Positions 34,088 to 41,493 are shown, counted from the first letter of the stretch. The stretch is DNA of 47,571 nt from Peptococcaceae bacterium UBA5767 (GCA_002418765.1 DIET01000020.1:1-47571); one strand, 5' to 3'. Numbers and translations: made by a program. Notes: generated by a model from the sequence alone, not told the origin.

Positions 34088-34855
34088 ATGGACATGAATG
34101 TGCTGCAAGCGATACAAGACGAAATTAGATCAGGACGTAAGGTTTGCCAGATTGTCATCACCAAGGCGGAAGGATCGACACCCAGATCAACGGGTACCAT
34201 GATGGTGGTTCGACAAGATGGAAGCATCGAGGGTACGGTGGGTGGCGGCCTCGTAGAATTTGAAGCGATCAAGAGGGCCAAAGAGTTGTTTTGTAACGGT
34301 CGTTGCGAAATGAATGAATATGTGATCAAGACGGATCAGGAGTTGATGGCTGGGAAGGTGACGTTGTTTTATAAGGTTTTTGCACCGGGAGAGCAGCTGT
34401 TGATTTTCGGGGCAGGCCATGTTGGCTACCAACTGTATACTTTGGCCAGGATGCTTCATTTTGAGGTCATGATGTTGGATGAACGGGAGGGGTTTCTCAG
34501 TGAGGAGCGCTATCCGGAAGCAACGCTCATGTTCGGATCGTTTGTGGAGAGTATAAAGAAAATTTCCTTTCATGATCATTGCTATGCAGTGGTGGCTTCT
34601 TCTTCCCATGCTTCTGATGAGGAGATCCTTTATCACTTGATGGACAAGCTGCTGACCTATGTGGGTATGTTGGGGAGCCAAAAAAAGGTCGACAGCATCA
34701 AGGCACATTTGCGTGAGCGTGGTGTTTCCATGGCCGATTTGAGTCGGTTGCATGCTCCCATTGGCATTCCCTTGGGAGGCCAGATGCCAGAAGAGGTAGC
34801 ACTCAGTATTTTGGCAGAGTTGGTTCGTCATAAATATCAGGGTGGCAGCAAGTAG
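34088..34855 (+). CDS. xdhC: XdhC/CoxI-family protein
   Basis: 255 residues from ATG 34088 (MDMNVLQAIQDEI), 8 bases after GGAGGA; the longer frame runs through the terminator upstream. The N-terminal XdhC domain has KAEGSTPRSTGTMMVV and GTVGGGLVEFEAI. The C-terminal Rossmann domain has LLIFGAGHVGYQLYTLA. Family members help load sulfurated molybdenum cofactor into xanthine dehydrogenase and related hydroxylases. No hydroxylase gene is next to it, and it is flanked by terminators, so it is a single-gene unit. Confidence 0.9.
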   Translation: MDMNVLQAIQDEIRSGRKVCQIVITKAEGSTPRSTGTMMVVRQDGSIEGTVGGGLVEFEAIKRAKELFCNGRCEMNEYVIKTDQELMAGKVTLFYKVFAPGEQLLIFGAGHVGYQLYTLARMLHFEVMMLDEREGFLSEERYPEATLMFGSFVESIKKISFHDHCYAVVASSSHASDEEILYHLMDKLLTYVGMLGSQKKVDSIKAHLRERGVSMADLSRLHAPIGIPLGGQMPEEVALSILAELVRHKYQGGSK

Positions 34856-34876
34856 AGTAAGGAGATATTCGTGATG

Positions 34877-34910
34877 CCAGTTTACCCCGGGGGGGTAAAC
34901 TGGTTTTTTT
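34877..34910 (+). terminator. Terminator after the xdhC-like gene
   Basis: CCAGTTTACCCC (34877-34888) pairs with GGGGTAAACTGG (34892-34903) around GGG, then seven T. A 12-bp perfect stem. Confidence 0.95.
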
Positions 34911-34931
34911 GTTAAACAGGTGCATAAAATT

Positions 34932-34959
34932 TTGGTTTCTTGTTTCTATCCGATAGAAT
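34932..34959 (+). promoter_or_regulatory. Promoter of the phosphotransferase-to-selenoprotein operon
   Basis: TTGGTT (34932-34937) and TAGAAT (34954-34959) with 16 bases between. It lies before a run of four closely packed genes that ends at 38396 and decides the first start: the ATG at 34958 would be inside the -10. Confidence 0.5.
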
Positions 34960-34984
34960 GGAAATAGAATTCGAGGTGAGGCTA

Positions 34985-35938
34985 TTGCTTTGTCAATGTA
35001 CTAGGGAAGATCTCGAGAGGGATCTGGATACGCAAAAAGTGGTCTGTTTGTTTGCGTCGTTGGCGCCAGATGACAGGCTGATTGATTTTTATCGTTTGTC
35101 CAAAGGGCACCGTAATCAGAATTTTCTTTTGAGTACCAGCAAAGGGAAGTATTTGTTACGCATTCGATCCAGGCAAGCGGAACATTGGCCGGCCACAAGC
35201 GATGTGGAACAGGCCGTGTTTCATCAACTGGAACAAAGCATTGTGCATCCAGTGTTGCTATGCAAACGCAGGGATCTGAGCATGGAATGCGATCTGTACG
35301 ATTATCTGGAAGGGCGGGAATTGGATGGAGCGATGGACTTTTTGTCTGTGGACGCGATGCATCAGCTTTTCTTTCAGCTAGGCCATGATTTGGCCAGTAT
35401 TCATGCTACCAAAAGTTTTGCCAGTCCGGGAGTTTTGGATGAGAATTTGAATATCGTGAAGGTTCTTCCTGGCATTCTCTCTTGGTGGGATCTGTTTGCT
35501 ACCGAAACACTTAAGCGTCGTTTGGATGTTTTGTTATGGGAACGCATTAGAAAAGCGCTCGACACACATCAGTCGACCTGTCGGTTGCTTGATGAGGATG
35601 TCTGCTTGGTTCATGGTGACTGCAGTAGGGAAAATATTTTGCTACGAACCTCTGATTTGGCTTTTTTGGATTGGGAGTTTGTCAGTGCAGGACATCGGTA
35701 TGCCGATATCGGCCAATTGTTTCGTGGTGTTTCTGGTGAAGCCAAGGAGCGCACCTGGTTCGAGCAGGGCTATGAGTCTAGGCTTCCAGGGGTACTGGAT
35801 GAACTGTGGTGGCGACTGGCCAAATTGAGGGATTTGTTTTCGTTGATTCAGTTGATGGGAAGAACAGAGACAGAAGAAGAGCGGGTGAATGATTTAACAA
35901 AGTGGCTCGTTCATACCTTGGGTGAGTTGGAACGTTGA
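34985..35938 (+). CDS. Aminoglycoside-phosphotransferase-fold (APH) kinase-like protein
   Basis: 317 residues from TTG 34985, right after GAGGTGAGG. The N-lobe has FYRLSKGHRNQNFLLSTSKGKYLLRI. The catalytic loop is H210-G-D in LVHGDCSRENILL, and the metal-binding Asp is in AFLDWEFVSAGHRYADIGQL. Family members phosphorylate aminoglycosides, choline, homoserine or other small alcohols. There is no sign that this is a resistance gene. First gene of the operon with DUF362, CcdA and the selenoprotein; the link is unclear. Confidence 0.8.
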   Translation: MLCQCTREDLERDLDTQKVVCLFASLAPDDRLIDFYRLSKGHRNQNFLLSTSKGKYLLRIRSRQAEHWPATSDVEQAVFHQLEQSIVHPVLLCKRRDLSMECDLYDYLEGRELDGAMDFLSVDAMHQLFFQLGHDLASIHATKSFASPGVLDENLNIVKVLPGILSWWDLFATETLKRRLDVLLWERIRKALDTHQSTCRLLDEDVCLVHGDCSRENILLRTSDLAFLDWEFVSAGHRYADIGQLFRGVSGEAKERTWFEQGYESRLPGVLDELWWRLAKLRDLFSLIQLMGRTETEEERVNDLTKWLVHTLGELER

Positions 35939-35959
35939 ATGGGATAATATGGGGGACGT

Positions 35960-37120
35960 ATGGAACGTGTGGCACTGTTGCGTTGTGAATCTTATGAAGT
36001 GGATCAGATTGAGCATTCCCTCCGACGGGGTTTCGACCTCTTGGGGGGAGACCTTTTTTTAAGGCAACTGATCCCGTATGGAGCGAAGGTGCTACTGAAG
36101 CCGAACCTCCTGTCTGTGGAAACACCAGGTTCACCGGTGGTGACAGATTATCGGACCTTTGAAGCGGTGATTCGTATTTTGAAGGATTATGCGGGTAGTC
36201 TTTCTTTTGGTGATTCACCAGGGTTTGGCAAAGCTGAAAAAGCCGCCAAGAGTGCGGGACTGATGGAAGTGGCGCAGCGGTATGGTGTGGCCTTTGATCC
36301 CTTTGAAACCTGGCAGACGGTTTTGGTCCCGGAGCATTTTTTGGTTTCTTCCTTTGATGTGGCCACAGCAGCGCTCGATGCGGATGTGCTGATCAGTCTT
36401 CCCCGTCTGAAGACGCATGGCATGACCTCCTACACGGGTGCCATCAAGAACCAGTTTGGATGCATCCCTGGTCTGAAGAAAGCCAATTGGCATAGCCGGA
36501 TGCCCAAAGCCAAAGATTTTTCCGATATGTTGCTGGATATCAATCGGGTGGTGGATACCAAGTTTGCCATTTTGGATGGTATTGTAGCCATGGAGGGAAA
36601 CGGTCCCAAGAATGGTTCTCCAAGGAAAATGAACACCTTGATTATGGGAGAGAGTCTCAGCGCTGTAGATGCTTTGGCGGCTACCTTGATTGGCTATGAT
36701 CCTTTGGAGATTCCATATCTCAAGCAAGCCTACAAGAGAAAGGTCGGACCCGTCCTTTTGGATGATTTTGAGATCATGGGAGAGTCGGTCGATTCCATGA
36801 AACCCGATCATTTTGTGCGTATACGGGGTAAAAACCACATGAGTTTTCAAGATGGTGGACGGTGGAACAAGTGGCTGCGCGATATCATTGCTCCCAAACC
36901 GATACTTGTTCCTCACGATTGTATCAGTTGTCGGCGCTGTGCCGAGATTTGCCCGGAAAGCCCCAATGTCATTTCTTTTTATAAGGATGGAGAGAGATGG
37001 CTTCCTGCATGGCAGTATGATAGTTGTATTCGTTGCTTTTGCTGTCAGGAAATTTGTCCGGCGGGTGCCATTAAGATAGAATATCCCCCACTGGCGAAGT
37101 GGCTGAAGATGGATCAATAG
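35960..37120 (+). CDS. DUF362-domain protein with two [4Fe-4S] clusters
   Basis: 386 residues. The DUF362 domain (about 1-290) has VLLKPNLLSVETPGSPVVTD, GDSPGFGKAEKAAKSAGL and RLKTHGMTSYTGAIKNQFGCIPG. The C-terminal ferredoxin part has C321-x2-C324-x2-C327-x3-C331 and C356-x2-C359-x2-C362-x3-C366, two full cluster motifs. No signal peptide, so cytoplasmic. The role of the DUF362 domain is not well established. It lies 21 bases after the kinase-like gene and 9 before ccdA, so it may feed electrons to CcdA. Confidence 0.88.
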   Translation: MERVALLRCESYEVDQIEHSLRRGFDLLGGDLFLRQLIPYGAKVLLKPNLLSVETPGSPVVTDYRTFEAVIRILKDYAGSLSFGDSPGFGKAEKAAKSAGLMEVAQRYGVAFDPFETWQTVLVPEHFLVSSFDVATAALDADVLISLPRLKTHGMTSYTGAIKNQFGCIPGLKKANWHSRMPKAKDFSDMLLDINRVVDTKFAILDGIVAMEGNGPKNGSPRKMNTLIMGESLSAVDALAATLIGYDPLEIPYLKQAYKRKVGPVLLDDFEIMGESVDSMKPDHFVRIRGKNHMSFQDGGRWNKWLRDIIAPKPILVPHDCISCRRCAEICPESPNVISFYKDGERWLPAWQYDSCIRCFCCQEICPAGAIKIEYPPLAKWLKMDQ

Positions 37121-37129
37121 GAGGAGTCA

Positions 37130-37822
37130 ATGTTTGTTGAACAGGTATCGTTTTTTGTTGCTTTTGGCGCAGGCTTGTTGAGCTTTTTTAGTCCGTGCAT
37201 ATTGCCTTTGATTCCCGTTTATATTCTCTATATTTCAGGTACCACCATGGCCACGGCAGAAAAGAACCGAAAACTGACTTTGATGAGAACACTGGGTTTT
37301 GTCATTGGCTTTACGCTGGTTTTCATGCTCATGGGTTCTACGGCCAGTTGGCTGGGGCGCATTTTTCTTACGAACCGGATCTGGTTCAATAGACTGGCTG
37401 CCATCTTCTTGTTGGTGTTTGGTCTGCAGATGATGGATGTGGTGCATATTGGGTTTTTGGAGATGGAAAAACGTTTGGATGGTCCCAAGAAGATGACTGG
37501 CTGGTTGTCTTCGATTCTCATTGGCATGGCTTTTGCCGCAGGATGGTCTCCTTGCTTTGGACCTATTTTGGCCTCCATTTTGATGCTGGCCGGGCAATCG
37601 TCCACGTTGTGGCAAGGTATGCTCCTGCTGCTGGTCTATTCTCTTGGAATGGGAATTCCCTTTATGCTGACAGCCCTGTTTATCGATCGCTTCAAAGGAT
37701 TTTTAGAAAAAAATCAGCGTATCATACAGATTATGCCTAAGGTAGGTGGCGCTATTTTAATTTTATTTGCCATTTTGTTGATGTTTGATCGGGTGGCCAT
37801 CATTGCCAACTGGCTGATGTGA
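37130..37822 (+). CDS. ccdA: Cytochrome c biogenesis / thiol-disulfide carrier CcdA
   Basis: 230 residues, six membrane helices expected. The two redox Cys are C23 (FFSPCILPLIP) and C142 (GWSPCFGPILAS), the usual pair. CcdA moves reducing equivalents from cytoplasmic thioredoxin to thiol proteins outside the membrane. No cytochrome c genes are near; the partner is clearly the thioredoxin-like lipoprotein 10 bases downstream. AGGAGG precedes the ATG. Confidence 0.94.
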   Translation: MFVEQVSFFVAFGAGLLSFFSPCILPLIPVYILYISGTTMATAEKNRKLTLMRTLGFVIGFTLVFMLMGSTASWLGRIFLTNRIWFNRLAAIFLLVFGLQMMDVVHIGFLEMEKRLDGPKKMTGWLSSILIGMAFAAGWSPCFGPILASILMLAGQSSTLWQGMLLLLVYSLGMGIPFMLTALFIDRFKGFLEKNQRIIQIMPKVGGAILILFAILLMFDRVAIIANWLM

Positions 37823-37832
37823 GGAGGTTCTT

Positions 37833-38396
37833 ATGAAAATATTCAGAAAAAAGCTGGTCTGGTTGCTTGTTTTGCTGCTGTTGCTACCGGTGGGGACTGG
37901 CTGTAACCGAGGGTCGGTTTCGGAGGAAGAATCAGAGGCTGTGCCCATTTTATCTTATCAAGATGACGGACAGATCATAGAGGTGGAGAAGGAAGCGCCC
38001 AATTTCAGTCTTACCAGTCTTGATGGGGAGGTCATAACCCTGGAGGATTATCGTGGCCAGATTGTGATGCTGACATTTTTTTCGAGCACCTGATTTTACT
38101 GTAAAGAGGAGTTGCCTCTTTTGGATGAAGTAGATCAGGAAAATGAAGACACCAAGGTCATTGCCATCAATGTGGGAGAATCAGAAGAAACAGTGAGAAA
38201 ATTTGTAGAAGAAGGTGGATATGAGTTGACGGTGGTTTTGGACCCGGATGCTTTGTTGAGTATCAAGTATCTCGTGGGCGCCGTGCCTACGACGTATTAT
38301 ATTGATGCACAGGGAATCAACTTGGGTGCCTATCCTGGCATGCTGCCCAAGGACCGGGCGGTTATGTTCTTGGAAGCCATTCGCAGCCAGCAGTAA
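37833..38396 (+). CDS. TlpA-like thioredoxin lipoprotein with selenocysteine (UxxC)
   Basis: Read as one gene of 187 residues with the in-frame TGA at 38091-38093 decoded as Sec87. The N-terminus has a basic start, a Leu-rich helix and a likely lipidated C24 (VGTGC, a non-standard lipobox). The thioredoxin fold runs from EKEAPNFSLTSLDGE. The motif reads FFSST-U-FYC-KEELP, where relatives have WCxxC-K-E-LP, so the UGA stands exactly at the nucleophilic first Cys and C90 is the resolving Cys. The frame continues perfectly and has the cis-Pro segment GAVPTTYYID. A stem-loop follows the UGA. The alternative is a nonsense mutation. Partner of CcdA. Confidence 0.85.
38103..38121 (+). promoter_or_regulatory. 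Candidate bacterial SECIS element
   Basis: AAAGAGG (38103-38109) pairs perfectly with CCTCTTT (38115-38121); the loop is AGTTG. Sixteen bases separate the UGA from the loop. The second loop base is G followed by U, as in known bacterial SECIS loops that bind SelB, and the stem lies inside the coding region as required. Unlike E. coli fdhF there is no bulged U. Confidence 0.75.
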
Positions 38397-38453
38397 GCAG
38401 TGTATCCCGGAGCTGATGTTGGTGGGTGTGGCTGGTAGCGAAAAATGGCCAAC

Positions 38454-38492
38454 AAAAAAGCCTGTGGATGAACCACAGGCTTTACTTTTTTT
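38454..38492. terminator. Bidirectional terminator between selenoprotein and cold-shock gene
   Basis: AAAGCCTGTGG (38457-38467) pairs with CCACAGGCTTT (38473-38483). Seven T (38486-38492) follow on the plus strand, and six A (38454-38459) give a T-run on the minus strand. It serves both convergent transcripts. Confidence 0.9.
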
Positions 38493-38501
38493 GTCAAGCC
38501 A

Positions 38502-38702
38502 TTAGATGGATACTACGTTCTCTGCTTGAGGACCTTTGGCGCCTTGAGTAACGTCAAACGTAACTTCTTCGCCTTCATCTAGGGATTTGAAACCTTCTTT
38601 TTGAATTTGTGAGAAATGTACAAATACGTCAGTACCATCCTCAGATTCAATAAAACCAAAACCCTTTTCACCATTAAACCATTTTACTTTGCCGTTAGCC
38701 AT
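38502..38702 (-). CDS. Cold-shock protein, copy 1
   Basis: 66 residues, CspA/CspB type. RNP1 is KGFGFIE and RNP2 is VFVHFS; GKVKWFNGEKGFGFI is diagnostic. A nucleic-acid chaperone that melts RNA structures. It differs from copy 2 at one residue (Gly11 here, Ser11 there). AGGAGG-like site (GGAGGAAAAAA) precedes the ATG. Confidence 0.97.
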   Translation of the reverse strand: MANGKVKWFNGEKGFGFIESEDGTDVFVHFSQIQKEGFKSLDEGEEVTFDVTQGAKGPQAENVVSI

Positions 38703-38834
38703 TTTTTTCCTCCGAAAAATTTAATCCTCAAACTTGGTAAATCTCATTATTAAGATTTGAAACCATCTTGGCTGTTACAACTCTCAACAATTTCTGTTTC
38801 TTTGATAACAATACTTACTACAACCTCAAGGTAC
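38703..38834 (-). promoter_or_regulatory. Long 5' leader of cold-shock copy 1
   Basis: About 130 bases between the expected transcription start and the ATG, AT-rich and closely similar to the leader of copy 2. It holds AAATCT-TAATAATG-AGATTT, a 6-bp hairpin identical in both copies, flanked by GGT and ACC. Long structured leaders that control translation at low temperature are known for csp genes. Confidence 0.65.
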
Positions 38835-38840
38835 TTACTA

Positions 38841-38869
38841 AGAATAGACTAGAATGCCAAAAATAGCAA
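38841..38869 (-). promoter_or_regulatory. Promoter of cold-shock copy 1
   Basis: On the minus strand TTGCTA (38869-38864) and TATTCT (38846-38841) are 17 bases apart. The arrangement is the same as for copy 2. The plus strand from 38870 to 38963 holds only AT-rich sequence with no gene seen. Confidence 0.5.
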
Positions 38870-38963
38870 ATTTTTTTTAAAGAAAACCAAATTATGATAA
38901 AAATAGGTGTATAATAATTCGTTAATGCCTTAAGATATATCTTCCATTTTAAGAGAAAGAATG

Positions 38964-38993
38964 AAAAAAAGCCAGCGGCATAGCCACTGGCTT
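38964..38993 (-). terminator. Terminator after cold-shock copy 2
   Basis: On the minus strand AAGCCAG pairs with CTGGCTT, and the inner TGGC/GCCG continues around TAT; a T-run follows (plus-strand A at 38964-38970). Confidence 0.9.
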
Positions 38994-39011
38994 GATCAGC
39001 AATTGCATGAA

Positions 39012-39212
39012 CTAGATGGATACTACATTTTCTGCTTGAGGGCCTTTGGCGCCTTGCGTAACGTCAAACGTTACCTCTTCGCCTTCATCCAGGGATTTGA
39101 AACCTTCTTTTTGAATTTGCGAGAAGTGTACAAATACGTCAGTACCATCTTCTGATTCAATAAAACCAAAACCCTTTTCACTGTTAAACCATTTTACTTT
39201 ACCGTTAGCCAT
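39012..39212 (-). CDS. Cold-shock protein, copy 2
   Basis: 66 residues from the ATG at 39212 (MANGKVKWFNSEKG), after GGAGGAAAAA. The frame stays open further upstream to 39290, but that part is the leader shared with copy 1. RNP motifs as in copy 1. Tandem duplication including promoter and leader is evident. Confidence 0.96.
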   Translation of the reverse strand: MANGKVKWFNSEKGFGFIESEDGTDVFVHFSQIQKEGFKSLDEGEEVTFDVTQGAKGPQAENVVSI

Positions 39213-39345
39213 TTTTTCCTCCAAAATTTTAATCCTTAAACATTGGTAAATCTCATTATTAAGATTTGAAACCATCGTGGTTGCTACCACTTTTTACCAT
39301 TTCTACTTCTTTGATAATAATACTTACAGCAATCTCAAGGTACCT
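39213..39345 (-). promoter_or_regulatory. Long 5' leader of cold-shock copy 2
   Basis: Around 130 bases and nearly the same as the leader of copy 1. The block GGTTTCAAATCTTAATAATG and the following AGATTTACCA are identical in both. The rest shows scattered substitutions. Conservation of non-coding sequence to this degree suggests either recent duplication or function. Confidence 0.65.
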
Positions 39346-39349
39346 GTTA

Positions 39350-39378
39350 AACATACACTAAAAAGTCAGAAAATGCAA
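39350..39378 (-). promoter_or_regulatory. Promoter of cold-shock copy 2
   Basis: On the minus strand TTGCAT (39378-39373) and TATGTT (39355-39350) are separated by 17 bases. Confidence 0.5.
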
Positions 39379-39465
39379 ATATTTTCCCAAAGGAATGAAA
39401 AATGGGGTAAAATATAGCCATGCTTTGGGAATGATTAACCATAATATCTAGATTTAGGGGGAACG

Positions 39466-40170
39466 ATGGGACGCAATCAGCAGCATCGACAGTACCAAGT
39501 GATACGCAGCAATCGAAAGACCATATCGTTACAGGTCCTTGATGAGAAGTCGCTGTTGGTACGGGCTCCTTACGCCATGTCAGAACTAGCCATAGAGGAT
39601 TTTGTCCAACTGAAGAAAAAATGGGTGGATCGGGCACGCTTGCAGATGAAGGAAAAAGAGCGCCAGCTGGCCATGATGTCTTTTGGGGATGGTAATCCAT
39701 TTTTGCTTTTGGGAAAAACCTATCATCTGCAGGTTCGGTTGCTGGAACCTGAGCATGAAAAACCGGGAGTGAAGTTGCTGGCAGGCACAGAGCGGCTCGA
39801 GGTGTTGGTGGCATCCGGCGACCAGGTCAGAGAGGTCTTGTTTTCTTATTTATCACAACTTGCCCGCTGGGAATTGCCGCCTCTTGTCAAGGATTGGGCG
39901 CACCGGATGCAAGTGAATGTGGGATTGATACGGATCAGGCAGCAACGTACGCGGTGGGGGAGCTGCAGCAGTTTGGGGCACATCAATCTGAATGCCAGAA
40001 TCATGATGGCTCCTACCGAGGTTATCGAGTACCTGGTCATTCATGAATTGGCGCATCGGGTACATCCACACCACGGGCGGACATTTTATCAGTTGGTGGA
40101 ACAATATTGTCCGCAGTATCGTATACATCAATATTGGCTGAAGGAGCATGCATTTTTGTTGGCCTTGTGA
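39466..40170 (+). CDS. YgjP/DUF45-family metal-dependent hydrolase
   Basis: 234 residues. The zincin motif HELAH is at 193-197 with a third His at H203 (HELAHRVHPHHGRTF), the DUF45 pattern. RIRQQRTRWGSCSSLGHINLN before it is also typical. The N-terminal part (about 10-60) is a beta-rich region, NRKTISLQVLDEKSLLVRAP. Predicted soluble metalloprotease; the substrate is unknown. Alone between the csp promoter and the PspC gene. Confidence 0.92.
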   Translation: MGRNQQHRQYQVIRSNRKTISLQVLDEKSLLVRAPYAMSELAIEDFVQLKKKWVDRARLQMKEKERQLAMMSFGDGNPFLLLGKTYHLQVRLLEPEHEKPGVKLLAGTERLEVLVASGDQVREVLFSYLSQLARWELPPLVKDWAHRMQVNVGLIRIRQQRTRWGSCSSLGHINLNARIMMAPTEVIEYLVIHELAHRVHPHHGRTFYQLVEQYCPQYRIHQYWLKEHAFLLAL

Positions 40171-40198
40171 GAGAATGCCAGACGGGCAAAATGCAATC

Positions 40199-40227
40199 TT
40201 TTGTAAAGCTGATGTGTTTGATATAAT
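40199..40227 (+). promoter_or_regulatory. Possible promoter of the PspC-LiaF pair
   Basis: A perfect TATAAT (40222-40227) with a poor -35, TTTTGT, 17 bases before (40199-40204). Confidence 0.5.
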
Positions 40228-40256
40228 ATAGGCAAGCAAATTATGAGGAGGTAGTG

Positions 40257-40535
40257 ATGGTAGAAAACCGTTTGACGAAATCCAAAGACAAGAAGGTATT
40301 TGGTGTTTGTGGGGGTGTCGCTGAGTATTTTGGCATTGACCCTACGTTGGTACGGCTCGTCTGGGCGCTGGCTATTTTGGTATGGGGTGCCGGCCTGTGG
40401 CTCTACATTATTCTGGCCATCGTGATGCCAGACAGTGACAAGGAAGCAGGTTCCACCAGAATCAATGAGTCTGATGATGACATCGTGGTGAGTGTGCTGG
40501 ATGAGGATGAGGCTGAGGAACCGGAAAAAAAGTAG
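40257..40535 (+). CDS. PspC-domain membrane protein
   Basis: 92 residues from ATG 40257 after GAGGAGGT. The PspC domain is KVFGVCGGVAEYFGIDPTLVRLVWAL with one or two membrane helices to about residue 60 (WLYIILAIVMP). The tail is strongly acidic. PspC proteins sense or relieve envelope stress. Its stop codon shares a base with the GTG of the next gene. Confidence 0.92.
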   Translation: MVENRLTKSKDKKVFGVCGGVAEYFGIDPTLVRLVWALAILVWGAGLWLYIILAIVMPDSDKEAGSTRINESDDDIVVSVLDEDEAEEPEKK

Positions 40536-41434
40536 TGGAGAAAAATGGGAATATCACTGGAGGATTGTGGCTGATAGCCTTAGGGATATTGTTTTTAAGC
40601 ATCACCTTTGGTGGGGTTTCTTTCTCCTTTGTGCAGGCCATGTTTTATGGTTGGCCGCTTTTGATCATTGGGTGGGGTGTTTGCCTGATTTTTCCGCAAA
40701 GGAAAATGGTGCAGATGCTGGTCTTTGTGGTGCAGGTCGGCCTGTTGTTGGCTTTGGGACTCTTTTTGGGATCCGGAGGAACTGTGCACCAGGGCAGTAC
40801 GTCAGATTGGATGGTCCAAGAATTTACCAGTTTAGAACTGCCCCAAACCATGGAGGAGCCCTTGTCGGTTTCGCTGGAAAGTATTTTTTCCCAAGTTGGT
40901 CTACTGGTTCTTTCCGAGGAGCAGGATCCTGTTTGTGTGGTGCGAAGTGATCATCCGGGACTGGATTACGCTGTTGATGCTAAGGAGGGTCTTCTGGCTA
41001 TGGAGATCAAGCCCGGCCTTTCGATGGGGATGGACATGCGGCATCATTTGACCTGGGAGCTTGTGAACGTGGCGACGTGGCAAGTGGACTTGGACAGTGT
41101 GTTTTCCGTTTTGGATGCGGATTTCCGAGAAGCTTCTATTCAGTCTATTCACAGCCAAGGCGCATTTTCTGTGAACCATATCCGGTTAGGCAGGCCAGCG
41201 GGGACGCTTCTTATCGATGTAGACAGCGGGATGTCCTCAACTGTCATTGTGTTGCCCCGGGGTGTTCCCGTGCAGGTGGAGGTCAGCAAAGGATTGTCAT
41301 CGGTGCGCTTGGATGGGCAAGTTTTGCGACAGGGTGTATTTGAATCCGTAGGATACCAAGAGGCCAAAGATCGGATAGAGATCCATGTGGATGTAGGATT
41401 ATCAAAGGTGAGCCTGGTGACGGATAAAGAGTAG
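40535..41434 (+). CDS. LiaF-like envelope-stress membrane protein
   Basis: 299 residues, GTG start overlapping the PspC stop. Four hydrophobic stretches at about 7-85 (GGLWLIALGILFLSITFG, GWPLLIIGWGVCLIF). The C-terminal half is a beta-rich domain with SKGLSSVRLDGQ and VGLSKVSLV, resembling the LiaF/toast-rack adhesin-like repeats. LiaF-type proteins hold back LiaRS stress sensing; no kinase-regulator pair is next to it. Assignment rests on layout and weak similarity. Confidence 0.7.
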   Translation: MEKNGNITGGLWLIALGILFLSITFGGVSFSFVQAMFYGWPLLIIGWGVCLIFPQRKMVQMLVFVVQVGLLLALGLFLGSGGTVHQGSTSDWMVQEFTSLELPQTMEEPLSVSLESIFSQVGLLVLSEEQDPVCVVRSDHPGLDYAVDAKEGLLAMEIKPGLSMGMDMRHHLTWELVNVATWQVDLDSVFSVLDADFREASIQSIHSQGAFSVNHIRLGRPAGTLLIDVDSGMSSTVIVLPRGVPVQVEVSKGLSSVRLDGQVLRQGVFESVGYQEAKDRIEIHVDVGLSKVSLVTDKE

Positions 41435-41443
41435 TGAGCGCTT

Positions 41444-41474
41444 CAAGCTATGTTTTCGGACATAGCTTGTTTTT
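41444..41474 (+). terminator. Terminator after the LiaF-like gene
   Basis: CAAGCTATGT (41444-41453) pairs perfectly with ACATAGCTTG (41460-41469) around TTTCGG, then five T. Only 19 bases remain before the next start, so that gene either depends on read-through or has a promoter inside the LiaF-like gene. Confidence 0.88.
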
Positions 41475-41493
41475 GTGATAAGGAGGTTATCAA

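Noticed and set aside
34958..34984. ATG start at 34958 for the APH-like gene
   Set aside because: It lies in the proposed -10 and has no binding site, whereas TTG 34985 directly follows GAGGTGAGG.
37833..38093. Pseudogene through nonsense mutation
   Set aside because: The rest of the frame is intact, the stop is TGA exactly at the redox Cys position and a SECIS-like stem follows; a random nonsense mutation would not explain these together. Kept as the main alternative.
38112..38396. Separate 94-residue gene starting at TTG 38112
   Set aside because: It is in frame with the upstream lipoprotein, lacks its own ribosome binding site, and begins in the middle of a thioredoxin fold. It is the second half of the selenoprotein.
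38961..39155. Plus-strand open frame in the cold-shock region
   Set aside because: It runs over the terminator and the reverse strand of cold-shock copy 2; no motif.
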